A stretch of DNA of 64,000 nucleotides from Sambucus nigra (lineage: Eukaryota; Streptophyta; Magnoliopsida; Dipsacales; Adoxaceae). A model generated the notes under the pieces. That model was not told the DNA's origin. It searched no databases and was given only the letters and a program-made list of their open reading frames with translations. Positions 1 through 11,986 of this stretch are shown piece after piece (within the stretch, counting starts at the first letter, position 1; each line of letters starts with the position of its first letter). Location: NCBI GenBank assembly GCA_949130495.1, contig OX422218.1:41548651-41612650 (forward strand), given 5' to 3'. The translations under genes were made by a program, and so were the position numbers.

Positions 1-879
1 ACACACAAATGAGAAAAAATCCCCCAAAGGGGAAAAACCTTTTTATTTTCACTATAACTTGTAAGAAATGGTTACACGAATTACATTGAAATAAAAGTGA
101 CATCTGAAATACCCTCAGTTGTCGGTTTCAATGTCGTAGGCTGGAATCTCCCGCAAGAACTCCAGGTGGGCAGCAATGAAGAAGAGAATGACTTCTCCAC
201 AAATTACTCCAGATGAGTAGCAATGATCCTCTTGAAGGTTTAAAGATTCAAATACATAGATGGGACTGTTTATGTGAATAAAGAAGGAGTAAAACCTTAA
301 AAGGTGAAGTCCATATTTTGGGCTGTTATCGTCGAAATTGTGTGTGAAAAAGACTTGCAAAACGTGTAGAATGCACCCAGATATTTATACAAAAATCGTG
401 GCGGCGTCTTCGATCGAACGAGATAAGCATGTCGCTCGAACAAAGGATATGTGTCGCTCGAACGAGATTGCGTGACATGCATATCTCGCACGAACGACAG
501 TGCTATGTCGTTTGAACGAGCTCATCGAATGAGGCACTCCGCTTCTATACATAGAAAATTTCCTTATTTTGATAAAAACTAATCCGACTTCGAAAAAAAT
601 ATTTTCTAAAAAATTCCCAAATATTTATGCAAATATAAAAACTCGAATACATCATTTTACCAATATTGCGTAGTGGAGTAGTGGGAATGTGCTGAGTAGG
701 ATGTCGCATGAAGCATGATGCACGTGTGAAGATGGAGGATGCATGGATTCGGATCACGGCGGTCGTGGATGATCGTGTTGACGTGCCGGGTGGAGCAGTA
801 TCAGAGATACATAGTGTAATCTAGGACCAATACAAAATTCCTTGGTTCTACCACGAACATTTATAAAATTATGTCCTCA
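1..879 (-). mobile_element. 3' LTR (partial), probable copia-type element on the minus strand
   Basis: Read on the minus strand, a purine tract (GGGGGAGA, about 881-893) is followed at 879 by TGAGGACATAA, the arrangement of a polypurine tract next to a 3' LTR. A TATA-like box (TATAAATAT on the minus strand, about 381-392) lies inside, directly downstream of a cluster of TCG-type palindromes (400-532). The LTR runs off the window at position 1, so its end and length are unknown. The superfamily is inferred only from the style of the purine tract and is uncertain. Confidence 0.5.
400..532. repeat. cluster of TCGNTCGAACGA-like palindromic motifs
   Basis: At least five imperfect copies of a motif such as TCGCTCGAACGAG or CGATCGAACGAG occur within 130 bp. 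On the minus (sense) strand they lie just upstream of the TATA-like box at about 381-392, which suggests LTR promoter elements. Similar GATCGATCGAC clusters occur in the Tekay-type LTRs further along. Confidence 0.55.
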
Positions 880-880
880 C

Positions 881-893
881 AAATCTCCCCCTA
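881..893 (-). other. polypurine tract of the left-edge element
   Basis: On the minus strand this reads TAGGGGGAGATTT immediately before the TGAGGACAT that starts the LTR. It is the expected primer site for plus-strand DNA synthesis. Confidence 0.5.
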
Positions 894-2660
894 TGTCTAT
901 GCCGGTACATACATAAAAAAATCCAAATTATGTAATTAAATGACATACAAGATAATATCCCCATTAAACCCTTAAACTAAGAATACTAAATGGCATGTCT
1001 TCAAATCTTCAGTTCTTCAGAAACTCCCAAAGCTTTTCTCATCAGGGTGTGTAATCCAATAATAATCAAATTTGTACCTACATAAATGAGATAAAGAAAA
1101 TAACCGTGACAAGCAACAATTTGAAATATAATGACATGCAAAAATCAAAGATCAATTAAGCTTAAGAAAATCATTCATAAATCAACCAAACACCAAACAA
1201 TTTTCCACCATAATTCTTCTCCCCCTTTTTATGATGTCCCAAAATAGATAGATATGAGAAACATAAATAAATACAAATGGAGAATGTCACAAGGTAATAA
1301 ACTTCTATTTTTGAATTTTTCAAAATGTTTTACACAAAATATAGAACAAAGAATCACACCATGAAAGAACACAAAGAATAACCAAGTCGATGATAGCGTA
1401 AATGTAGGAGTGTGATCAAATTCGATAGGAAAATCAATGCATACAAACATGACATATGTGCACGATGAGGATCGGATACTCCTAACGAATGAACTCAACA
1501 TCTTCCTTAGGTGTAAAAATATGGTAATATGAGACATTGACTCAATCAATCAACAAATCAAAGATCAAAGTGATTTCCACATAAATAACGTCCAAAACGA
1601 TTTAATGCTTTGTCACGACTTTCAAGGAAGTGCAAACCCGTTTAACTTCTCCAACAAAGATCCCTCATACTTATATTTTGAATAGAGGTGATCTACATTC
1701 TCAAACTTTGGAGAATTGATGGTGAAACCTAATGGCCCATATTTGGCATGTACTGCTTTTTATTGCCTTTAAATTTTTTTGGGATCTTTTAACCACTTTG
1801 GACCCGGGATAATAAAATTCCTTAATTTTATAGGTCCGATTTAATGGTGGCTTAGTATTCGTAAAGGAAAAAAGAACCTTTCGTAGCCCTTACCCATTTA
1901 AAAATACCACAAAATCTCACCAAACGTTTTTTTACATGAATTCCAATCTTGTCATGTTTTATCGCATATGGTTCGATGTATAGACAGAACTGAGATGGAG
2001 TCACTCAAGACAATATGTGATAGACAAGTACAATAATCAAATAAAGTCGTGCATGTGTGCAATAAAGGGCAGAGGAGTCAAACATGTAGAAAGATACCAC
2101 TAATCACATCTCGAAGATTCCAAACATTGTAAAGCACATAGATGCAATGATGTAGCATCTCAAATCACTATTAAACAGTCACGTGGAATAAATGGAATGA
2201 AATTTGTGACTCGGCTGTCTTAAATGCTCATCCATAAATGGTGTAAACAAAATACAAAAATCTTTTGGATTTTTCAAAAAATTTATCAAAATAAAATATT
2301 TTTGCATTTTTCAAAAGTTTATCAAAAACAAAAATAAAATACAAAAAGTACATGTCAACACACTAACAAAAATATATCAAAAAGCATAACTAGTGTATGA
2401 CAAACATGCAAACACAATCATCTATATCATATGGCAAGAGAAGAATCATGTGCAAGCAAACGAGAATCAACTTGTCTAAAATCTAGTGCCTCTAAAAGTG
2501 ATTTCCTAACCCAAATAGATGGGAAACGTCGTGTGGGGGGTTTAGGAAGCAAGGGAACACTAAACATAAACTTCCTTGGACTTTTTCCAATATCAAAAAC
2601 TCCTAAGGTGACCTTTCCTACCCCAATATGACCATGTGTAAACGGTTGGAATGACATCTA
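894..2660 (-). other. decayed interior of the left-edge element, unassigned
   Basis: No integrase or reverse transcriptase motif is visible here on either strand. A second purine-rich tract lies near 1222-1235 on the minus strand (AAAAAGGGGGAGAAG), as in some copia elements with several such tracts. Two minus-strand open stretches remain: 1229-1549 (106 codons) and 2427-2657 (76 codons). The second has a good coding look (FDIGKSPRKFMFSVP near its middle) but I do not recognise the family. They could belong to the extra open frame some copia elements carry downstream of pol, which is a guess. Confidence 0.3.
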
Positions 2661-2930
2661 TGGGTTAACCTTATCGGACGTCTCTATACTCGTAATTGAA
2701 GAGAAAGTTTAAATAAATAATTGAGTGACGTAAATTCATAAATATGTGATGTACGGGTTGGTTGGGTAAGTTTGAATAATTTAATAGAGTGGCGTTAAAT
2801 TATTTATTGAACTGGTGAGATTTTGAATGAATTAAGGGTCGTGAGATAGACTCGGAAAAGTAGACAAGTGCTTTGGGTGATAGGTACGGTTTCGCCGAAT
2901 TTGTGTTTATATGTATATACGAGTATAGAG

Positions 2931-2933
<3 letters not shown>
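2660..2933. other. unassigned AT-rich stretch, LTR-like words
   Basis: This stretch shares short words with the Tekay-type LTRs of the window, for example a GATAGGTACGGT near 2878 that also occurs near 33,440 and 41,206, and alternating AATTTAATAGAGTGG-like blocks. It may be a relic of such an LTR. No gene is seen. Confidence 0.25.

Positions 2934-2996
<63 letters not shown>
2934..2996. repeat. (TA)n microsatellite
   Basis: About 31 uninterrupted TA units. Open frames across it on both strands are low-complexity artefacts. Confidence 0.95.
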
Positions 2997-2998
<2 letters not shown>

Positions 2999-3529
2999 TA
3001 GATATGTGTATTTTATAAATATCGGTGTTCATACCAAATATTATCCACCTACCTAGACCAATAAAAAATGAACACGTGTCATCCAACATGGCAAGAATCT
3101 TAGTCGTTAGACTCTCCGACCTACACATGGGAGGCCGTCTAACACATAGAATGCTGACCAGTATGCAGAATGCAGACCAACAATAAGATGATTGGCCAAC
3201 AGGGTGAGCAAAGTGTCAATAGTCAGGTACATTGTGAACGCCATGTACTGATGTAAATGCCTAATTTATAAAGACATTCCATCTTTATACATTCCACCTC
3301 TCTATCTCCTTATGAGACTATAAATACATGGTAAATCCCTACATCAGGGAAGGTTCAAGCCATTTAAAAGTACGAAAGGAAAAACAAAACAAAAGGCAAT
3401 AAGAAATACAGTGGACGCAGGCTTATCTTATATAGCCGAAGCACTTTAAAAATATTTTTTTCTCTATTTTATTTACATATATTATCTATGATTAAATAAT
3501 TAAACCTATTCTTATTTTTTACATCAACA
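2997..3529 (+). mobile_element. 5' LTR (right part) of Tat-type element Tat-A
   Basis: A TATAAATA box lies at 3319-3326, followed by a leader, and the sequence ends in ATCAACA just before a primer-binding-like site at 3531. Gag begins soon after. The left end of the LTR could not be fixed, because no clear TGT start with a matching partner is in the window and the 3' LTR is absent. Confidence 0.45.
3319..3326 (+). promoter_or_regulatory. TATA box of the Tat-A LTR
   Basis: TATAAATA, about 200 bp before the inferred LTR end and 280 bp before the gag start codon, a normal position for an LTR promoter. Confidence 0.5.
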
Positions 3530-3531
3530 TA

Positions 3532-3550
3532 TTGGCGTCGTATGTGGGAA
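3532..3550 (+). other. primer-binding site of Tat-A
   Basis: TTGGCGTCGTATGTGGGAA resembles the TGGCGCCGTCTGTGGGAA-type sites used by many plant Ty3/gypsy elements of the Tat branch. It stands two bases after the inferred LTR end. Confidence 0.5.
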
Positions 3551-3596
3551 CGTATTTCTAAATGTTTTCACTCTTTCATTTATCAAGATTCAAAAA

Positions 3597-6500
3597 ATGA
3601 CTGACATTCTTGAATCTAATGCCTGAAATGATGGAAATCTGCCTATTCCATCTTTTCCTCCAACTAATAATGATCTAATTGGGATTTTGGCCAGTCTTTC
3701 TAGAGGACAGGAGGTTATGCAGGATATTATTAGGAAATTGTCCCAAACACTACAAGCTGTATCTCTCGCCTTATTTAGTCATATGAATATCAATATGCCA
3801 CCACCACCTCCAAGAACCAGCAAGCACATCCAATATAGGACTACCAGAGACACGTCCTACTGCCAAGGATCAAGTTCTTCTCTTTGGACATCGGAACCTT
3901 TTGATGAGCAATCCTTTTCTACTGAAACATTAAGTGTTTTAAAAAGGTTAAATAGAGCATCTCCCTTTGACCGTCTGGGACCTAGAGGGAATAAAAATGT
4001 TCCCAGGGAATTATGGAGGAATACTCAATGACTATGCGATCAATGTGAGTGCTCAACCCAATTCATATCAGAAGCTCGACGATCTATCTGTGCCGAGAAG
4101 ACCTTACAGGTGGAGATCTTGGTACAAACAATTAGTCATAACAACCGAGCTGCAATGCATAAATCTGATTTTGGAAATAATGCATGGAATGTCTTTATTC
4201 AACGATTGGAAGTTAGGTTATGAGAGACGGTAAAGGTGAAGAAGCCTTTGTAATAAAGCTTTGTAAAAGGGTCTCCTTTTGTATAGCTATTGTGGATATT
4301 CCTACTCCTTGAAAGTTCAATGATCACGTGGTTACTCCCAAGTATGATGGGAAGACAAATCATGTTGTTTATATAGAGAAGTATCAAGCAACAACTGATA
4401 TTTATGCCGTTCATTACGAAATGAGATACAAGGCGTTCTTAGGTACAATCACAGCTCATGCTCAGATTTGGTACAACAGCCTTCCTCGGGGACAAATTTC
4501 TACTTTCAACTAGATTGCCGAACAATTTATTTGTAACTTTTGATTTGGAGTCGTCCTGGTAAAAAGAGTATCTCATCTGCTAAGTGTGAGGTAGTGAGTA
4601 GGAGAAAGCACTAGTGATTACATCAGTCCATTTAACAATGGGAAGTTGGAGGTGATTGATTACGAGAAGAAACCAACTATTACAGCTCTCATGAGTGGAC
4701 TTCTCTTCAACAAGATTTATTACACTATTGAGAAATATACTACGAAGGTTATGACTAAATTAATGGCCAAAGAAGCCAATATAATGAACACCGAGGAATT
4801 CATGTTAGTGAAACAAGGCTCGGGTATAAAGTCTTAGGGCAAAATGGAAAAGAAGGAGTAGAAGGAACACAAGGAGCATAAGGATTAAAGTCAAAAGAAT
4901 AATAATGATAGGCTTAGTAAATACAATAATTACACTCCATTAACGATGGGAATTTACCATGGTTTGGTGGAAATTAAGCACAACAAGGAGGTACATTGGA
5001 CCAAGAATCTAAGAGAACCTACTTGTAAGTGGGACATATCCGAATACTATCAATTTCATAAGGACCATGGTCATGCTACAGATCGTTGTATTTATGAGCA
5101 AAATGAGATAGAAACCCTCATCCGATGAGAAAACCTGGACAAGTTTTTTTATCGGCAGGACGGCATAAGAGGTGGGCGAAGGTCAAATTCTCCATGTAGG
5201 CCCAGGGAAGAAAAGAAAAGAGCTCACAAAAATGATCTTGAGGATGATCCCGATTTCCCCAAAAAACTGAAACCACCAAAACGTAAGGTATCTACACTTA
5301 TTTTTGGTTCATTTGTTTGTCAGATGATTACAGGTGGAGATGTTGGAGGTGGAGATCACACTACCGAGAGAAAGGATTACTTTAACGAGGCTATATATTG
5401 TTCTCACATCAGAGGATCAATTTAGCTGAGGAATAGAGGTCGGTGATGGTGAATAAATAAAAGTCGGTGATTGGGTTTTCCAAAAATGATATCTCATGAA
5501 TTTTGTAACAACATGATGACCCTTTAGTGGTCAAATTAAGATATTAGGATACAATCATTTCCAGGGTGTTGATTGACAATGGTAGATCAACAAATATCAT
5601 GTTTTATTAATGTTTTCAAAAGTTGGATTTGAAGCTCAGTCAGCTAGATTCGTACCATAGGCCCTTAATCAGTTTTCTGGTGTAAAAGTTTATCCTTTCG
5701 GTACAATCAAGTTGGAGGTGTTGCTCGGCACCTGGCCAGCAAGTCGGGTAGAGAAAATTCATTTCTTTGTGACGGATAAGAAGGTGCAGTTAGCCTATAA
5801 CGTCATCATGGGTAGAGTAGGGTTGAAGAAGTTTGAAGCAGTTCCATTAATAGTCCATCAGTGTTTAAAGTTCCTGACCAACTTCAGAGTAGGTGTAGTG
5901 AATGGTTATAAAAAAGTATCCTGATAATTTTATTACTCCTCTGCCGAGCAAGAAGATCTTGAGGAAATAAAGAAGAAGACGACCATTTCCATGTGGACAT
6001 TACTGATCCCAATAGTGAATATGAGGTTGAAACCTTTGATCCAAGGGAGAAGATGGAGTTAGTGAAAGGTCAAATTGTGGAAGAAATGGAGAATATCATC
6101 TTAGATGACAACAATCCAGAGCGAACTACACATGTGGGTTCAACGCTCGACCCTGTTCTTAAACAAAAGCTAGTGACGTTCCTAAGACAGAGAAAGCATC
6201 TGTTCTCCTAGAGTCATGAGGATATACGTGCGATTGATCCCAATTTACTCTGACATGAACTCAACATCAATTAGGACATCAAGCCAGTGAAACAAAGGTT
6301 CAGGGTATTTATCCCCGAGAAAAATCAAGCTATTCATGAGGAGGTAAAGAAGCTTCAAAAAGCTTCGTTCATTGAATATGTGAAATATATAGATTGGTTG
6401 GCCAACATTGTTATGGTCAAGAATAAAAATAATAAGTGGAAAATGTGTGTAGACTTCACTGATTTAAATAAAGAATGTTCAAAGGATCATTTTTCTTTGC

Positions 6501-7388
6501 TCGAGATTGACCAGCTTGTGATTTCTACGTCGAGACACGAGCTTTTGAGTTTTATGGCCGCCCATTTAGGTTACAACAAAATTAAAATGGAGCCTAAAGA
6601 TAGGGAAAGTACCTCTTTCAGTACTCCCCGAGGAACTTATTGTTATAATGTGATGCCCTTTTGTTTAAAAAATGCAGGTGCAACCTACCAAAGGTTGGTA
6701 AACAAGGTCTTTCAAGATCAAATAGGCAAAAATATGGAAGTGTATGTGTATGACATGCTGACGAAGAGTAAAAAAGCTTCTAATCATATTGCTAACCTTA
6801 GCCAAACCTTTGATTAGATGGAAAGGCACCAGATAAAGCTGAACACGACCAAGTGTGTGTTTGGGGTGCATGGAGGAATGTTCCTCGGGTATATAGTGAA
6901 TCAGATGGGAATTGAGGCTAATCCTGATAAAATAAAGGCACTGGTGGAAATGCAGTCTCCGACTTGCAAGAACGATGTTCAAAGGCTCACTAGGTGTTGA
7001 AAAAGTATCTAGGATAAGCCCCATTGCTCTCTCGACCAGTTTTGGGAGAAAAAATGTATTTGTACTTGGCCATTTCTGAGTCAGCAATAAGTCCTGCTTT
7101 GATATGAAAAGATAATGGATTTCAGAAGACAATCTACTACACCAACAAAGCCTTTCGAGGAGAAGATATTAGATATCCACGATTGGAGAAACTTATTTTG
7201 GCGCTTATAGAGGCATCCTGACGTATGAAGCCTTATTTCCAAGTGCATACTATAGTGGTGTACACTGACATGCCTTTTCGGCAAGATCTTCATACACCTG
7301 AGAAGTCTGGTAGATTAATGTATTGGGTAGTATAACGGGGGGAGTATGGCATTGTGTATGAGCCGAGGTCTTCGGGAAAGGGCCAAGC
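3597..7388 (+). pseudogene. Tat-type gag-pol relic (Tat-A), truncated after RNase H
   Basis: Remnants follow the order gag, protease, reverse transcriptase, RNase H. Gag starts at ATG 3597 (MTDILESN), has a capsid-like part near 4328-4513 (YDGKTNHVVYIEKYQ) and a zinc-finger-like segment near 5010-5128 (FHKDHGHATDRC) typical of Tat/Retand elements. A protease remnant reads IDNGRSTNIMF near 5570. The reverse transcriptase (6287-6817) is best preserved (CVDFTDLNKEC, SFMAAHLGYNKIKM, VMPFCLKNAGATYQRL), but its catalytic pair reads VYVYDM where VYVDDM is usual. RNase H is recognisable to about 7388 (YGIVYEPRSSGKGQA). Many stops and several frame changes occur, and the second RNase H, integrase and 3' LTR are absent. 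The break at about 7390 coincides with the start of an unrelated repeat. Confidence 0.85.
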
Positions 7389-7395
7389 TATATGT

Positions 7396-8290
7396 TGAAC
7401 CATGTTTTCTCTCTGTTGTTCCCCACTCAAAACCAATTGGTGGAGACACTCTTATAAGTTTCCTTTACTCTCTGTTTCCCTCTATTTGTTACAATTGTGG
7501 TAAGTTAATGGTGAATTTACATTTTCAATATTATATTGAGGGATTGATTTTGCGATTAGGGTTTTGATAGTTCGAGTTTGTTGATTGCTAATTTTTTATT
7601 TGTGGAGTCTTGTTATGGTTATTTTCATTGATGCATTTTCTTAAATCTCAACATTATAATTTAATTTAAAGGTTGAATGTGTAGTTGCCTAAATTTGTCA
7701 ATACGCCTGAAATCTACTAAGATAAGTTGAATGTGTTTTTTTTCATAATTTAAACTTTACCCTATTTTTATTATTTAGGTTTTTATAACCATTACTTGTG
7801 AGTTGGGAATTCATGCTAAAGTGGTTATGTCTTTGTGGTGTTTTGTTGGGATTCCCTTACTCAACTCAATTAAAATTTGATGATATGAATTTATATTTCT
7901 TTATTTTCGAATGTATAATTGGCTAAACCAAAATGTATAGTGGTGGGAGGCTCATGCCTCCGATCATATAGTTCTTTCAGAAAATTTTGCAGATGCATGT
8001 TCTCAAGTGCCCCAACCGAAACTTAATGTAGGTCGGAGAGGCGTCTACATCAAGCTCCCAGATTTCAATAATTTTTGGTCACTATCTCCTCAGAAGTAAT
8101 TATAACGACTTTTACAAAATCCTTGACAAAGGAGGAGGCATTTATATCACACTCATGTTGAAGTTGTTGCAGGATACAAAAATTGAGCCATGTTTGAGTA
8201 TTCTGTGTCACTCGCAGAGCGATGGCCAGGATGGATGGGTGAGTTGTGTTTGGGAAAAACATGTTATCACCAGATCAAGTGATATGAATA
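7396..8290 (+). repeat. dispersed repeat, copy 1 (partner at 54,411-55,340)
   Basis: About 900 bp are similar in order and spacing to 54,411-55,340. Shared landmarks are AATATTATATTGAGGG, TGGAGTCTTGTTATG, a CATGTTCTCAAGTGCC block and the final GATGGGTGAG-TGTTTGGGAAAAA. One segment looks coding in both copies: ENFADACSQVP...GRRGVYIKLPDF here and ENFEQACSRVP...GRRGGYLKISYF there. It may be a decayed gene fragment with an intron (donor-like GTAAGT near 7500) or part of an unknown element. I do not recognise the protein. Confidence 0.6.
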
Positions 8291-10494
8291 GGTCATATAT
8301 GTTTCACTAAATACATCACCTAATGTGATGATGACATAATACTTTATTTCTAAATAACATTGAAAAATAGATATGCCAAACGTGTTTCCAATTTATCTTT
8401 CATAATTATATGGTAGCGGTGTTGGAGCTCCCCAATAATCCTCTTACACTCAATCTTGAAACATAGAATTGATAAATGCCAAATGAGCCCTATTAACATC
8501 ACATCTCTTCTTCCGCATGCTTTTGGGGGGAAAATCATCTTTCCTCTGTTATGTTAACTAGCCACTTAAAAAAAGGTAAGAAATGTTAACGAAAGTTATT
8601 TATCATTATTATTTTTAATATTGGTAACTAAATACCCTTTAAGTGTAGAATATAATTCACACTTTGAGTAACAACTGTAGACAACTCATTAATTGATTTT
8701 CACATTCAATACTCTCAATGTTTCCCCAAACACAAACGCAAAAAAACATGAACACGATAGAATTAGAACGCGACAGTACAGAAGATGATATGTTTTTTTA
8801 ATCCAACAAGAACACAACCCAAATAAGAGCGACATGACACGAAATGACTCTTAATATATTTTACTAATACGAACATGTCCTAAAAGTGACACGACACAAA
8901 CAACAACATTTTTTTATCTAACATGAAGATAATCTAATTAAAATTCAAATGACCTATGAAGACATAAAAACTCACTTCACCTCACATAAATAAGATGTCA
9001 TATCACTTTGTGTCGTATTGCGTTTTAATTGAGTCAGGTTCAAGTTTGATTGTGTTTGTGTTTGGTAAAAACTGGTTGAGTGCGTAAGTTACCAATAATT
9101 GTTACTGAAAGTGTTAATTTTATTCTTTGCTTAAATTATATTTAATTATTAAAAAAATAATGAAACATAATTTTTCAACATGTTTTTTTACATTTCTTTA
9201 AGTGATTAGTGCCCATAACGAAGAAACATAATTCGCCCAAAAGCATGGCGAAGAAGCGATAGGATTCTAAGAGGGTTCAATTGTCATTTTTCAATTACAT
9301 GTTATAAGGTGTAGCATGGGAAGACTATAAGAGCGCCAGTAGCTCTATCTTAACTATATGTTGCGCAGAATTCTCCTTTTTACACCCATCAAATTTAATT
9401 TACCTTTATTACTTTGTAAACCCACGTGAAAATTTTTATGACTAGAATAAGGCATAATGACTGTAAATGTACTCAGAGAATTATGGGCGCTTATGGTTTA
9501 CTTGTGAATTGGTAGGGTAAATATAAGATACCAATTCATAAATAATTGCAGTACATATATGATAAAACATTTTGTTAGTACAATAGTCACTCGTGAAGTC
9601 AAAATTGTGAATATCATGCATGCATATGGAGGCAAAGACGTCAAACATAAGATTTTGGGCTGATATAAATGACGTAATGTCCATCCAAAGTATGATATAG
9701 GAATGTCTTCTAATGTTTTCAAAGATCGTGTATTTATTGAAGACTTGGTTGGTAAAAAATGTAGAAAAAATCAATATCAAATGTGCAATTTTCTACTCAA
9801 CAATTCTTTTGAAATCTTAGGCAACCTTGAAGATTCAACTTTTATCAACCAAGACGTGATGATTGGAATTAAAATAAATGGATAAGTTGAAAAAATTTCA
9901 ATTGATCACTTTTCCATCTTTAACTGATGAAGACAAATCAGATCTTAAATATAATTTAAGGCCTTCTACTTCTCGTTCAAGAAATCGTAAATTTTTATAT
10001 TTTTTTTTTATTTGAGTTTTTATCCTTATTGTTTAGAAATAAATTCACTTTTTTCCTGAAAAAAAATTCAAATATTACCGTTTTATTTATATCTTGTACT
10101 TGTAAGCGCCTCCTAGGGGAGGCTTTCTCTCCTCATTATCGATTAAAAATACAATATAAATTAATGATACATTTTAAACGACATCGTTTTGAGAAGAAAT
10201 CTCCGATGAAACTTAGTGTTCTTTCTGACGTACGAGCAAAGTTTGGGTGGAACAGATTTACTGACCTAAGATTTATACCATCAAAAGCTGACATTTTACT
10301 CATTTTTTTCATAAATTTCAGTGTAGGTAACATTTTGTGAGTGGTTTATTTGGCGACACTTGACCCCACCATTGTCCAAATAGACTCATTTACACATTGT
10401 GTTTTAAATTTTCATGACCAAATATATTAGTTAACTAGATGCCCCTATTTGTGTATAAAATCGTCATAATTATCCATTCAGACGGTTCCAACTA
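8291..10494. other. no recognised gene; AT-rich interspersed sequence
   Basis: No domain motif, LTR end or long coding stretch is visible on either strand. Some GACACGACAC-type repetition occurs at 8840-8900. Short open frames at 9481-9885 and 10,029-10,340 have no recognisable product. This is the left flank of the Tat-B element. Confidence 0.4.
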
Positions 10495-10573
10495 TGTAGG
10501 GACAAATCTACGAAAAGGACCTTTGGGGTGGGTAGAGTGTGTAAAGAGACGGAATGCTTCCCTATAGAACCAC

Positions 10574-10725
10574 CTCAAAGATTCTTCACAGAAGTGGCTC
10601 GAAGGACCTAACTCGAAGATTCTTCACAGAAGTGGCTCGAAGGACCCAACTCGAAGATTCTTCATATGAGTGGATCGAGAGACCCACCTCAAAGATTCTT
10701 CACTGAAGCAGCTCGAAGGACCCAG
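10574..10725 (+). repeat. 38-bp tandem repeat, four units, in the Tat-B LTR
   Basis: Units start at 10,574, 10,612, 10,650 and 10,688, each a variant of CTCGAAGATTCTTCACAGAA plus GTGGCTCGAAGGACCCAA. The array lies about 90 bp upstream of the TATA box, as enhancer-like LTR repeats often do. A shorter, rearranged version is at 46,618-46,760. Confidence 0.9.
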
Positions 10726-10812
10726 TTTGAAGGATCCAATTCGTAGATCAAGGTCACTTGGATGACAACAGTTGGTAATAAGTAATAGAATACTGTGTCA
10801 TTTACTTGTTCT

Positions 10813-10820
10813 TATAAATA
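10813..10820 (+). promoter_or_regulatory. TATA box of the Tat-B 5' LTR
   Basis: TATAAATA, conserved at 46,826-46,833 in the right LTR. Confidence 0.55.
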
Positions 10821-11950
10821 TATGATGGGTGAGGTTGCTTAGTTACCACTAGGGACCATACTTGACAGGGCATGGGAAAGCTAACATGCTCTATCGAGAA
10901 ACCTCCTATTGAAAACCTTGCAGGGACATGGTTTGGAGGATTGAGAACAAGTCAACATTGGGAATGAAGTTGCCAACCCTCTAGGCACACTTGGGAAAAA
11001 CATCATCTAGAACAAATGGTCACTCGAGCCACAGTAGGAGAGCCATCTTAACGTTTACCTGTTCAAAGGAACCTCATCGAGGTACTTCTATCTTGAACCT
11101 TGGGCCCAAAATAACTATTAACCAATATATAGAGTTCAATACACTTGAGCAACCATCCACCCGAGCATCCTAGAAACAGATACTAGCTCGTCTGACTAAT
11201 GTGACCAAATATCTGACAGGGCCGTTGTTTAAACTACTTTCTGATGTCATAATGTCTGGCACTTAGGGACTCAAAAATGTAGCACTTAAGTGGGTTTATT
11301 TTAGGATGGAAGACCTAGTTCACCAAACCTGACCATTTACCCATTCTTAAGTAAGCCTCAAGCTGACATGTCACATCCCTCATTAAAGCCCAAAATGCTT
11401 CCAGCCAATTGAATGGTTTCCCGCCAAAATCAAGAGATCCCTTGCATTTAATGCAATATATTGTTCATTTAAGGCACATGATCAAACCGATCGTAAGCAA
11501 GCTTACTCGAGAAGTCTTGACCCTATATGTATACACCAGACGAACAAGTTAGAGAAAAAAGAAGCATTTTGAGCCTAGAATTGCTGTCCAAAGTCCTCCA
11601 CAGTTGAGAATCATCCAGAAGACCATTAACTCCACACACCCATCTAATACACTCATCATTGAGCATTAACTGAGCCTGAAGTTCCTGCCTTGCCCTCATT
11701 GTGCCAAGAATGCTTGTTCTTTCTCCCTCCAACCACGCTTCCTGCGGGTCCCATCTATTTATTGTGCTTGCCATGCATTTTTCTATGCCAGTTGGCTATT
11801 TAGTATAAGTATGAACATTGGGATCTCTTGTCTCTGACTCACCCATGTACATCGCCAACATTTAATATTTAATAGTGTTAACCTTGGTCGTGATAAGGGG
11901 TTACGGCTCAGTTAATACTAACTTTATTTGAAGAACCCACATCTTACATT

Positions 11951-11968
11951 TGTTGACTCTGTTGGGAA
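11951..11968 (+). other. primer-binding site of Tat-B
   Basis: TGTTGACTCTGTTGGGAA stands just after the LTR end. It resembles the TGGCGACTCTGCTGGGGA type used by some Tat/Ogre elements, with several C-to-T changes. The gag start codon follows at 11,987. Confidence 0.45.
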
Positions 11969-11986
11969 GGTATTCTGTTTTGAAAG

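Larger units (their letters stand above)
10495..11948 (+). mobile_element. 5' LTR of Tat-B
   Basis: This matches 46,528-46,889 plus 49,701-50,771 along most of its length, from AATGCTTCCCTATAG (10,553) through a 38-bp tandem array and TATA box to AACCCACATCTTA near the end. It begins TGTAGGGAC and ends CTTACA, directly before a primer-binding-like site. The first 58 bp differ from the right LTR. Confidence 0.7.

Noticed and set aside
2868..3128. Open frames of isoleucine-tyrosine repeats on both strands
   Set aside because: They arise from the (TA)n microsatellite at 2,934-2,996 and have no gene-like sequence around them.
10574..10725. Regular 38-bp repeats considered as a CRISPR array
   Set aside because: Units are contiguous with no unique spacers, lie inside a plant LTR and diverge like an ordinary tandem repeat. 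The 45-bp and 169-bp arrays were rejected as CRISPR for the same reason.
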